Shown one piece after another: positions 51,001 through 57,796 of a stretch of 64,000 nucleotides of DNA. The position numbers were made by a program, and so were the translations under genes. The DNA lies in assembly GCA_964615375.1 (NCBI GenBank), contig CAZTOW010000046.1, forward strand, positions 1-64,000, read 5' to 3'. The notes beneath the pieces are model-generated. The model saw only the letters and a list, made by a program, of their open reading frames with translations. It was not told the origin of the DNA and made no database searches. Each line of letters starts with the position of its first letter. Within the stretch, counting starts at the first letter, position 1. Origin of the DNA: CAZKWG01 sp964615375. GTDB lineage: Bacteria > Myxococcota_A > UBA796 > CAZKWG01.

Positions 51001-51828
51001 GATCTGGCCGGTCGCCTGCTCGGGGGACATGTAGCCGCGGGTGCCCGCCACCGCCCCCGCGGTCGTGGGTCCCCCGCTGGAGGGCACAGGGCTCTCCCCG
51101 CTCGGGGGGAGGGCGGGCTCGCGCGCGCCCGAGGCGGCGGGCTGCCGCTCCACCACCTTGACCAGGCCCCAGTCCACGACCCGGACCTCACCGAAGGCCC
51201 CCAGCATGATGTTGGCGGGCTTCAGATCGCGGTGGATGACGCCGCGGGCGTGGGCGAAGGCCACGGTCTCCGCCACCTGCCGGAAGGCGTCGAGGAGCCC
51301 GGCGAAGCTCACGCCGTCGGGGCTGCCGAAGCGATCGGGCGTGCTGCGCGCGTGCAGCTCGGTGAGCGCGGCGGCCAGATCCCGGCCGCGGATCTCCTGC
51401 ATCGTGTAGTAGATCCGCCCGTCGGGCAGGCGGCCCAGCTCGTAGACGGGGACGATGCCGGGGTGCTCCAGCTGGGCGGTGGCCTGGGCCTCGGCCACGA
51501 AGCGGGCGAAGAGCGGCTCGGAGACGCCAGCCTCCAGGCGGATGATCTTCATCGCCACGACGCGGTTCAGGTCCACGTCGCGCACGCGCCAGACCTCGCC
51601 CATGCCCCCGCGGCCCAGCAGGACGAGCTGCTCGAAGCGGGCCCCCGCGTCGCGGCCGGGCGCCCCCGGGCCCTCGTGCGCGGATCGCGGGATGATCACG
51701 TCCTCCCCAGCGAACCCTACGGCCGCCAGCACGCTCTGGCCGCCCCAGGTGTGGGCCGCGTCCCCCAGCCAGGTGGGGCTGGAGCCCTGGTCCAGGGACG
51801 GCGGTGTCGGGGGGCGGGTGCTGCTCAT
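48046..51828 (-). CDS. Ser/Thr protein kinase fused to a WD40 propeller via one membrane helix
   Basis: This 1260-aa protein has a cytoplasmic PknB-like kinase at about 65-350: G-loop LGRGGMGEVW (71-80), catalytic Lys94, HRDLKPAN (199-206) and DWG (219-221) in place of DFG. A coiled linker precedes a single membrane helix (about 460-478). The rest is WD40-like repeats forming a large propeller, expected outside the membrane by topology, although related proteins vary. A ligand-sensing kinase is inferred. An AT-rich patch (50551-50578) encodes KTENENVLL. The ATG at 51828 lacks a strong ribosome-binding site. Diverges from the cupin gene. Confidence 0.9.
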   Translation of the reverse strand: MSSTRPPTPPSLDQGSSPTWLGDAAHTWGGQSVLAAVGFAGEDVIIPRSAHEGPGAPGRDAGARFEQLVLLGRGGMGEVWRVRDVDLNRVVAMKIIRLEAGVSEPLFARFVAEAQATAQLEHPGIVPVYELGRLPDGRIYYTMQEIRGRDLAAALTELHARSTPDRFGSPDGVSFAGLLDAFRQVAETVAFAHARGVIHRDLKPANIMLGAFGEVRVVDWGLVKVVERQPAASGAREPALPPSGESPVPSSGGPTTAGAVAGTRGYMSPEQATGQIERLGPASDVYALGGILYAILAGRAPEEGRAPEEVLAALPRVPPALREICVRAMARRPEDRYPDAGALAAAVGRWQERAAEEEQTRARVERMEQGWLALSEAERAAARALALSLRDEDGRVSPRPLAAVEGVACRALVAAGVCKTENENVLLASAELLQRWPRWESWLDEVREEARRRAQRRRQVGVGTLVLVLACGLIWALLTERRTREALTQAEAARASEQAALREARARDLGSRAALAAVRGDRHEALALELAAGASLPEDEPTQAHLAALAAGLDPVMVFAGHHGYVYHAEWAGADRFVTSSIDRTIRVWDAGRGVELAVLESGAAPVTIAVSPDGQRVAAVLEDGAFELWDLGTGQRLARDPAHRTFGIWTAFSPDGARVVSSASGPDVRVWDGRTGALIRALDTGLEAPQVATFSADGQRILVSGPRPSVWEVASGARVAQLPVGEWSASALTPDGQRLVAANKLGEISVWDTRGPRRLWAEARRFGSAITQLLVTPDGEYALAGSHDGHLMRTNLADGGETSAVPGHGGTVQIMSLSADGTRLTSVGAEGSIVVWELPGLRKVAVYTDPSGRVPVARPSADGRSVLVASYAGVARIWAPRALQADPLNRCGGAPAALVASAGHARHLLYNGRDGLCVRELDRDEPRAAVQGLDARGLAITEDGGRILVREKGGDIALLDTGTGEAIWRHDPGQGQYGAAFSPGEEALVLQLEDRRFRFLSAETGAVLAETPPTDTMWVSIAIQELIAQPLLPVTLADGRVLLVDGASGATRGELAPGQLNVYAPFAFRSWQEGRLWVAGDERGVLRVWEAGKEAPLLERDLGKVALSAVAVSEDGRRLAVVDAEGELTLLDASTYEVLHHVETGDLSPSRMQFSADGALLFLMSNIGAVSIWDVLQGRPVQRWTSATPGTQAGACLIEDDRLLIWDEAGFRAGPLTRPAQGSQTNLRACPGGAAVVPVQPFPAAEQVWAPESACSVAQ

Positions 51829-51946
51829 CGGCCGCTGTTCATCGGGGTGTGCTCCGACGACGCTCGCGTCTCGGTAGGATCCCAGTGTAGCGCGGGCGCG
51901 CGGTGTTAACCGAGCTGTGTTCACATTCATCGAACTCGGAGCTTTC

Positions 51947-52483
51947 ATGGACAACACCGCCGCGCTCATCGTCAACGTCGCCGAGGCCCCCGAGGAGCAG
52001 TGGGGCGATCCCGTCTGGGGCGGCGTGGACCGCGTCCTCACGCCCGGGATGCGCGAGCGGGGCGGACGGCTCGGGGTGGTGCAGGTGCGCCTGCCCCAGG
52101 GCCACGTCGGCTGCCCCTTCCACCTCCACACGCGCGAGGACGAGGTCTTCTTCGTGCTGTCCGGCCGCGGGGTGCTGCGCTACGGGGACCATCTGTACGA
52201 GCTGCGCGCGGGCGACTGTGTCTCCTGCCCGGCCGGCACGGGCCTCGCCCACCAGATCGCCAATCCCCACGCGGAGGATCTGGTCTACCTGGCCATCGGC
52301 GACCACGACCCGCACGAGGTCTGCGCCTACCCGGACACCGGCAAGATCTTCGCCCGCGCGCTCAAGAAGGTGGGCTTTTTCACACAGGCCGAGTACATGG
52401 CGGGCGAGCCCAACCCCCCGAAGATCCTGGAGATGATCGCGCGCCAGGGCGAGGCGCCCACGGAGGGGTCGGGCGAGCCCTGA
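51947..52483 (+). CDS. Cupin-domain protein
   Basis: This 178-aa single-domain cupin carries motif 1 PFHLHTREDEVFFVLSGRG (H-x-H and E metal ligands) and motif 2 around AHQIANPH with RAGDCVSCPAGTGL before it. A metal-dependent dioxygenase, isomerase or regulator is possible; the cupin fold alone does not tell. I chose the ATG at 51947 because GGAG sits seven bases before it; a GTG at 51917 is an alternative. The divergent gene is the kinase-WD40. Confidence 0.82.
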   Translation: MDNTAALIVNVAEAPEEQWGDPVWGGVDRVLTPGMRERGGRLGVVQVRLPQGHVGCPFHLHTREDEVFFVLSGRGVLRYGDHLYELRAGDCVSCPAGTGLAHQIANPHAEDLVYLAIGDHDPHEVCAYPDTGKIFARALKKVGFFTQAEYMAGEPNPPKILEMIARQGEAPTEGSGEP

Positions 52484-52656
52484 GGGAGCGCCGCGGGGCT
52501 CGACCGATGAGGCCGCGGCTGGCGATCGGCTCGCGGGGGGCCGACCCGGAACAGGTGATCGGTATTGGAGCGCTCGCCCCTTGATCTTCGGCGCGCGCTC
52601 CGGCTCGATGGACTCTGGCCACCCTCACCCTCCGCCGCCCGAGCCCCGAGGTCCGC

Positions 52657-53787
52657 ATGTCCAGCCTCCAGCGCGCCCCCGTCGAGCCCGCTCCGCGCTC
52701 GCTGCTCCCCACGATGGATCCGAGCCCGGGCTACACCGCTCCTCAGGGCCCCCAGCTCCAGGGGGAGGGATCGAGCCCGCTCGAGCTGCTGGGCCTACAG
52801 TCCTCCTTCGGCAACGCGGGCGCGCTGGCCGCCATCTCGGCCCAGAGCTCCAGCAGGAAGAAGAAGGTGGATCCGGTGGCCGAGGACCGCAAGAAGGCGG
52901 CGCTGGAGCTGGCGGATCGCTTCGAGGTCGTGGGGGACGACTTCGAGGGCGAGCGCCTGTCCAACCAGGTCACGAAGGCGGAGTACGAGAAGATCGTCGC
53001 CACCTACAGCGACATCCGGATGGGGCGCGGGGACCTGACCATCGACGCCAGCAAGTACCGCTCGAAGAAGGACCAGGACGCCTACAAGACCGGGGTGATG
53101 GGCGACATCGCCAGCCTGCTGCAGACGAAGGCCGGGCGATCCCTGGTCTACGGGCTGCACGACAACGCCACGCAGAAGGACGAGAACGGCGACCCCATCC
53201 ACCGCCACACGACGCTGACCCCGCTGCTGAACGACGACGGCAGCGTGGACGTCACCAACGGCTACGCCGCCCCCGAGGGCTACGGCGGGGACGCGACGGT
53301 GGGGCGGGACGGCAAGCTGACCCCGGGCGAGGGCACGGACGTCACCATCGCCTACAACCCGGGCGTGAACGTGGGCGAGGCCTACAAGGACTACTGGGAC
53401 GCCAACCCCTGGCTGGCCGGCTTCCGCAGCGACGTGATCCTCATGCACGAGGGCAACCACGCGCTCATGATGACGCACGGCACCTGCGATCCGCGCACGG
53501 TGCAGCGCACGGACAACAAGGCGAACCCGCGGGATCCGCTGATGGCACAGGACGCCGCGAGCCGAATCTCGCGCACGGAGCACCAGGCGGTCGGCGTCGG
53601 TCTCTATGCCAACGACCCGATGACGGAGAACGCCTACCGGGCCGAGCGCCGGGCCATGGCGGAGGCGGGCGCGGAGGGCATGATCGAGGGCGACGAGACG
53701 CTCACCCAGCGCACGTCGTACACGCCCTCGGCCGGGCGCGCGGCGGTCGCTCCCCCCAGCGCGGATCCGCTCGCGACGGGCGGCTAA
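52657..53787 (+). CDS. M91-like zinc metallopeptidase (NleD-type), effector candidate
   Basis: This is a 376-aa protein without a signal peptide. The N-terminus is Pro/Gln-rich with LQSSFGNAGALAAI (48-61), similar to the motif in 31965-33797. The catalytic region has HEGNH (264-268) in DVILMHEGNHALMMTH, then TEHQAVG (candidate ligand Glu309) and DPMTENAYRAER (320-331). These match the M91 family of type III effector proteases (NleD), which cleave eukaryotic MAP kinases. The ATG at 52657 has GAGG upstream. The target here is unknown. No immunity gene is adjacent on the same strand; the next gene is convergent and overlaps by 4 bp. Confidence 0.8.
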   Translation: MSSLQRAPVEPAPRSLLPTMDPSPGYTAPQGPQLQGEGSSPLELLGLQSSFGNAGALAAISAQSSSRKKKVDPVAEDRKKAALELADRFEVVGDDFEGERLSNQVTKAEYEKIVATYSDIRMGRGDLTIDASKYRSKKDQDAYKTGVMGDIASLLQTKAGRSLVYGLHDNATQKDENGDPIHRHTTLTPLLNDDGSVDVTNGYAAPEGYGGDATVGRDGKLTPGEGTDVTIAYNPGVNVGEAYKDYWDANPWLAGFRSDVILMHEGNHALMMTHGTCDPRTVQRTDNKANPRDPLMAQDAASRISRTEHQAVGVGLYANDPMTENAYRAERRAMAEAGAEGMIEGDETLTQRTSYTPSAGRAAVAPPSADPLATGG

Positions 53788-54500
53788 GCCAGATACTCGC
53801 GGGCGACGGCGCGCAGGGTCCCCGCCGGGTCCTGCGTGACGTCTGCGCCGTGGCCGAAGATCACGCGCTTGAGGTCCGGCGTGTCCGCCAGGCGCTCCAG
53901 GTGGCTGGCGAACGCCTTCTTGTCGCTGACCAGCATCATGGCGATGGCGCGGGGCACGCTGGTCTTGCCGGTGGGGCCCAGCAGCAGATCGATGAAGAAA
54001 GGCAGCTTCGGCATGTTCAGCACGGCGTCGTTGAAGACCAGGGTCGTGCCGGACTTGCTGCGGACCTCCAGCACGCCCTCGCGGCTCTTCATCCCGTCGA
54101 GGTGGAAGAGGCGGACGGCGCCGTCGCTCGGCGCGCGCGTGTAGTCGCCGCCGTCCACGGGCACGACCTCCTCCACCTTCTTCGTGGCGCCGCCCGGACA
54201 GAACACGCTCGCCCCGGGGAAGCGATCCTTCCAGATCCGGGCGTCCATGCGGTGAAAGGCGTTGGGCACGATCAGGGTCGAGACCTTGCCGAAGCCGTCG
54301 AGCTCGGCCATGCCCTGGTCATCGAGGGCGATGGCGTTGTGGACCACCAGGCGCCCGTCGTCCAGCCGCGCGACCACCATCCGCCGCTGGGTCTTCCCGT
54401 TCGCCATCATCCCCGAGACCGTCCAGAGGTTCTCCTCCAGCTTCTCGATGGGCTTGTTGTCGAGCACTGTCCAGGTCGTGTACGCCTTGGCCACAGACAC
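53784..54500 (-). CDS. DUF4336-like metallo-beta-lactamase-fold protein
   Basis: This 238-aa protein resembles DUF4336 and metallo-beta-lactamase-like hydrolases: LWTVSGMM at the start, VVHNAIAL, LIVPNAFHRMDA and VIFGHGADV near the end. The full HxHxDH zinc motif is not present, so it may bind metal weakly or be non-enzymatic. It is related to, but more distant from, the protein at 11061. The ATG at 54500 has no strong ribosome-binding site (GGAGGT is six to eleven bases upstream on the minus strand). The stop overlaps the M91-like gene by 4 bp. Confidence 0.72.
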   Translation of the reverse strand: MSVAKAYTTWTVLDNKPIEKLEENLWTVSGMMANGKTQRRMVVARLDDGRLVVHNAIALDDQGMAELDGFGKVSTLIVPNAFHRMDARIWKDRFPGASVFCPGGATKKVEEVVPVDGGDYTRAPSDGAVRLFHLDGMKSREGVLEVRSKSGTTLVFNDAVLNMPKLPFFIDLLLGPTGKTSVPRAIAMMLVSDKKAFASHLERLADTPDLKRVIFGHGADVTQDPAGTLRAVAREYLA

Positions 54501-54529
54501 CTCCGCGCCGGAGGCTAACCGGGCGCCGC

Positions 54530-55144
54530 TCAGGGCGGGGGCGTCGGGCTCTGGCGGATCAGGTCGAGCGCGGGCATGTAGAGGCCCTCCTCGTCACGGT
54601 GGCGGCGCACCCAGCGGGCCAGCTCGCGGGAGGAGCCGCGGAGGATCACGTCCGAGCCCTTGCTGATCGTCTGCCCATCCTCGACCACCGTGACCAGCGT
54701 GCCCGGGAGGAGGAGGTCCAGGCCGAGATCCTGATCCTTTCGCGCGTAGAACCACTGCGGATCCATCAGGCTGACCATCATCCGGTCCACGTTCAGCGAG
54801 AGGCGCACGGGGCACCAGATCTGGCCCGTGGGCGAGCGATAGTCGCCCGCCATGTCCAGCTTCTCCAAGCGGAGCTGCGTGTAGTAGTCACCTCGGATTT
54901 GCCGCACCCTCATCGGCTGCGCCTCGCCCCAGCCCCCGTTCTCCTGCGCGCGCATGCGCATCCCGCCCCCCTGCGCGTCGATGGCGAACACGTCCCCCGT
55001 CAGGAGCTGCCCCAAGCTGTCTCGGCTGTCCAGGGCCCACACGCCGATGAGCTCGTCCACGACGCGGGCGCGCTCCTCAGGGACGAGCGGGGCTTCGGTG
55101 GCGACGACGGGGAAGGAGCAGGCGAGGAGGAGGAGGAGGAGCAT
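54530..55144 (-). CDS. Small lipoprotein, unknown function
   Basis: This 204-aa predicted lipoprotein has a very short all-Leu leader ending LLAC (Cys9), then an alpha/beta body containing GVWALDSRDSLGQLL. I see no known motif. GAGG precedes the ATG at 55144. It lies 29 bp upstream of the DUF4336-like gene on the same strand and may share its transcript. The nine-residue leader is unusually short, as in the CotH gene at 17380. Confidence 0.7.
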   Translation of the reverse strand: MLLLLLLACSFPVVATEAPLVPEERARVVDELIGVWALDSRDSLGQLLTGDVFAIDAQGGGMRMRAQENGGWGEAQPMRVRQIRGDYYTQLRLEKLDMAGDYRSPTGQIWCPVRLSLNVDRMMVSLMDPQWFYARKDQDLGLDLLLPGTLVTVVEDGQTISKGSDVILRGSSRELARWVRRHRDEEGLYMPALDLIRQSPTPPP

Positions 55145-55551
55145 GGGTGGGGCCTCTGGGAGGGCTTTATCGCGTCTCGAACAGGCCCGAGGCGCGGACC
55201 TCGGGTGAGACCGGAGCGTAGCGGGCGGACTCCAGGTGGGGTGTCCGCGCCTGGATGAGCCCGGCGCGAGTCGAGGAAGGTGAGAGGGCCATCAAATATC
55301 GGAGCACCTGGATCCTATCAGGCAAGAGTGTCCAAACATCCAGGCGCTCACATCCTCGAATCTCGACGACATCTATAATATTTGAACCTTCATCTTCCCG
55401 CATCACCCATCCAACCGATCAGCACAAAAATAGGAGTGTACAACTCCAACACCAATGAGATGTCCATGACCTTGCTCTCTCGGGGCAGGACGAGGACATC
55501 CTGACGAGCACGAGGCCATCTGCCTCAACCACACGTCCACAGGAGCATTCC
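55145..55551. other. AT-richer 407-bp intergenic region before the first pilin
   Basis: I see no convincing gene. The DNA from about 55300 is clearly AT-richer than the surroundings, a common sign of a promoter or acquired segment. TATAAT at 55374-55379 and a poor -24/-12-like TGTCCATGACCTTGCT (55461-55476) are visible, but neither is convincing. The pilin ATG is at 55552. Confidence 0.6.
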
Positions 55552-56037
55552 ATGTCTCGAAGGTCTGGCTTCACCCTGGTCGAGCTGATGATCGTCGTCG
55601 CCATCATCGGGATCCTGGCCGCCATCGCCATCCCGAACTTCGTCGCCATGCAGCTCCGCGCCAAGCGCGCTGAGCTGGCCCCCAACCTCGACGGTATCAA
55701 GACCGCCGAGATCGCCTACGAGGCGGCGATGGATGAGTACGTGGAGGTGGCCGACTTCCAACCCGAAGAGGTCTCGGGTGCGCTGCAGGACTGGCCTACG
55801 ACCTCCAACTTCGAGATCCTTGGATGGAGGCCCGATGGTCAGGTGCGAGGCCAGTACAAGGTGACCATCGACGTTGAATGCACCATCACCTGCTGCCCCA
55901 TCAAGTTCTCGTGCTCGATCGGGATCAGCTTCCTCGCCTTCGGCCAGACCGACCTCGATCAGGATGGGGAATTCGCCCAGTACGCCACCACCAGGGACGA
56001 GAACGCCACCATGATCACAGAACCATACGTCTACTGA
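55552..56037 (+). CDS. Type IV pilin-like protein (prepilin)
   Basis: This 161-aa prepilin has the class III-like signal MSRRSG, then GFTLVELMIVVAIIGILAA, with cleavage after Gly6 and conserved Glu5 of the mature protein. This N-methylated helix is the hallmark of type IV pilins. The C-terminal globular part has four Cys (CTITCCPIKFSCS) that may form the disulfide-bonded D-region. The pattern FGQTDLDQDGEF near the end resembles the tail of myxobacterial pilins. It may be a major or minor pilin; no assembly genes are nearby. Confidence 0.88.
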   Translation: MSRRSGFTLVELMIVVAIIGILAAIAIPNFVAMQLRAKRAELAPNLDGIKTAEIAYEAAMDEYVEVADFQPEEVSGALQDWPTTSNFEILGWRPDGQVRGQYKVTIDVECTITCCPIKFSCSIGISFLAFGQTDLDQDGEFAQYATTRDENATMITEPYVY

Positions 56038-56214
56038 TGACTTTGCCGACTGGACGTAACGCGGCTTCTCGTGGAGCGGAGTGGCGCCGCACCACGAGCG
56101 CATCCCACGAGCGTATGCTGCCTCGGGTGCGGGACTCGGAGACGACGCCCCGCCGATGCCGAGCAGGATGCGGAGCACCGGACTGACGTGGGGCAGGCCA
56201 GTGGAGGAGACCTG

Positions 56215-56481
56215 ATGGACCGTGAGCATGAGCAGAATGGGATAGCGAGCGGACGCGCTGGGTGTGGCGCGCTGGTCGTCAGAGCCATGGTCCTGGGAGG
56301 GCTCGCCTGTGCGTGGGAGCCGGACGCTCAGATCGGACGGAAGACACGACCCCTGAGGGATCTCAGGATCGGGGACGAGGCCTTCCGGCCCAACGAGCCG
56401 GTCCGGTGCTCCTACAGCCTGTGCGAAGTGGACGGGGAGCTCTGGGCGCTCGGGGCCTGCGACCCCGACGAGGACGGATAG
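56215..56481 (+). CDS. Small protein with pilin-C-terminus-like sequence, possible pilin remnant
   Basis: This 88-aa protein has a strong ribosome-binding site (GGAGGAG six bases upstream of the ATG at 56215), so it is probably translated. It has no prepilin signal, but its C-terminus VRCSYSLCEVDGELWALGAC aligns with MRCAYRVIRTDDGLAVFGKC of the pilin at 57134, including the trailing Asp-rich end. It may be a degenerate pilin C-domain expressed from a new start, or a small lipoprotein-like peptide (LACAWEP). It sits between the two pilin genes. Confidence 0.5.
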   Translation: MDREHEQNGIASGRAGCGALVVRAMVLGGLACAWEPDAQIGRKTRPLRDLRIGDEAFRPNEPVRCSYSLCEVDGELWALGACDPDEDG

Positions 56482-57133
56482 GGTCGCGGGCTCGCAGAGG
56501 GAGATGGAGATTCGGAGGCTGTCGATGTCACCGCATATGGATGGAGAAGAAGGGGCGATCGGGGCGTCTGTCGTGGGAGAGCAGCCCGCCAGGCCCCCTG
56601 ATTCCCGTCCGAACCTCTGCGTTCTCTGCGAACTCAGCGTCCTCTGCGCTAATTCGGCGAATGTGGTCAAACACACGAAGCTCCGAACGACCTGCGGTCC
56701 CGGCCGGGGGTTGCGGCCCGGAGACTTGAGCTGTTCCCTCGCCGTGGTTGGTGATTCAGCTCAGAGAACGCTGAGTTCGCAGAGAACGCAGAGGGAATGG
56801 CGGTCGCGATGGGTGCGCGAGGGGATTTCCCATGCCGCCCTCGGAAGGTTCATGAGGGGTGGAGCGCCAGAGTATCGGATAGGACGTGGAGATGCAGCTC
56901 GCGGCGACGTGATGGGCGGGTACCGAAGACGCAGAATCTTGACAGTGCGGGCGATGAATCTACCGAATTGCCAGAAGTCTGTAAGAATCGGAGCGTCGGC
57001 ACGCGACCCCAGGGTACCCGTGAGACCCTCACTCTCGAAGGAGCGCGAAGTCGAACCCCTCTCCAGCGCCTATAGACCTCTCCTGCGTCACGATCTCAGA
57101 CGTGGCCAACCTATGTTTACTGGAGTATCTGAC
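56482..57133. other. 650-bp non-coding stretch with an inverted-repeat element
   Basis: It contains the long inverted-repeat element (56614-56794) and no gene I can support. An open frame runs through to the second pilin, but it lacks a start signal and codon use is unlike real genes. Probably debris or regulatory DNA between the two pilins. Confidence 0.7.
56614..56794. repeat. Inverted-repeat element, family member B
   Basis: Arms 56615-56640 and 56768-56793 are perfect 26-bp complements with C56614 pairing to G56794. Pairing continues inward with one mismatch to about 33 bp. The loop is about 127 bp. The left arm shares CCGAACCTCTGYGTKCTCTG with the element at 36909-37016. Confidence 0.9.
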
Positions 57134-57796
57134 ATGGCTGCCTTTCCCCCGTGCAACCCTCCGAGCCAATACACCTCGCGTCGCGGTTTCACTATTGTCG
57201 AGCTCATGATAGTGGTCGCCATCTGCGGAGTGCTCGTCGCAATTTCCATTACATTCCTATCACCTGTGGTTGATGAGCTCGCGCAGAAGAAGGAGCTTGG
57301 CACGGCCATGCCAGCCCTCTGCTCGCAACTGAGCTTGAAGACCGGAGGAGATGGAGCGAACTTCGTATTCGACGACTGGCTAGGAGACAACGCCGAAGTC
57401 ACGTTGAGCGTCGAGTCCGGATACTCCAAGGAAGAGTCCCCTGGTGACCTGGTTTCTGCACCCAAGCTCTTCAGCCTCGAAGCCCCGAGCGCCAACACCA
57501 ACTCCCCCCGGGGCTTCATGAGATGCGCTTACCGGGTCATCCGAACGGACGACGGGCTTGCGGTGTTCGGGAAGTGCCCGCAGGATGACGATGAGTACCT
57601 GGTGCGCATGCAGATCTGTTCCAAATTGTGCGTAAGCTCCGACGACGGTACAGACCTTCCAGCAGCGAGCACCTTCGATGTGGGACTGACCTCAGGGCAG
57701 ATCACAACGTTGATCGACAACGAGTTGACATTGGACAGCTTCAACCCTTGCGATGTCATGGCGGAGCTCCGCAAGTCTACCATGTCTACATCCTAA
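57134..57796 (+). CDS. Second type IV pilin-like protein
   Basis: This 220-aa prepilin has a leader of about 17 residues (MAAFPPCNPPSQYTSRR) then GFTIVELMIVVAICGVLVAI, with cleavage before Phe and Glu5 conserved. The globular part has Cys pairs and the pattern MRCAYRVIRTDDGLAVFGKC. I chose the ATG at 57134 because GGAG lies eight bases before it; an ATG at 57113 is possible. It overlaps the stop of the convergent kinase-FGE gene by 4 bp. Likely a minor or alternative pilin; GC is lower than in neighbours. Confidence 0.85.
   Translation: MAAFPPCNPPSQYTSRRGFTIVELMIVVAICGVLVAISITFLSPVVDELAQKKELGTAMPALCSQLSLKTGGDGANFVFDDWLGDNAEVTLSVESGYSKEESPGDLVSAPKLFSLEAPSANTNSPRGFMRCAYRVIRTDDGLAVFGKCPQDDDEYLVRMQICSKLCVSSDDGTDLPAASTFDVGLTSGQITTLIDNELTLDSFNPCDVMAELRKSTMSTS

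Noticed and set aside
55461..55476. Possible sigma-54 promoter TGTCCATGACCTTGCT before the pilin
   Set aside because: The near-invariant GG at -24 is GT, so it is below an acceptable match, even though the -12 TTGCT and spacing are right.
56504..57133. Open frame continuing into the second pilin
   Set aside because: No start signal or codon bias; it runs through the inverted-repeat element. The pilin starts at its own GGAG-ATG at 57134.
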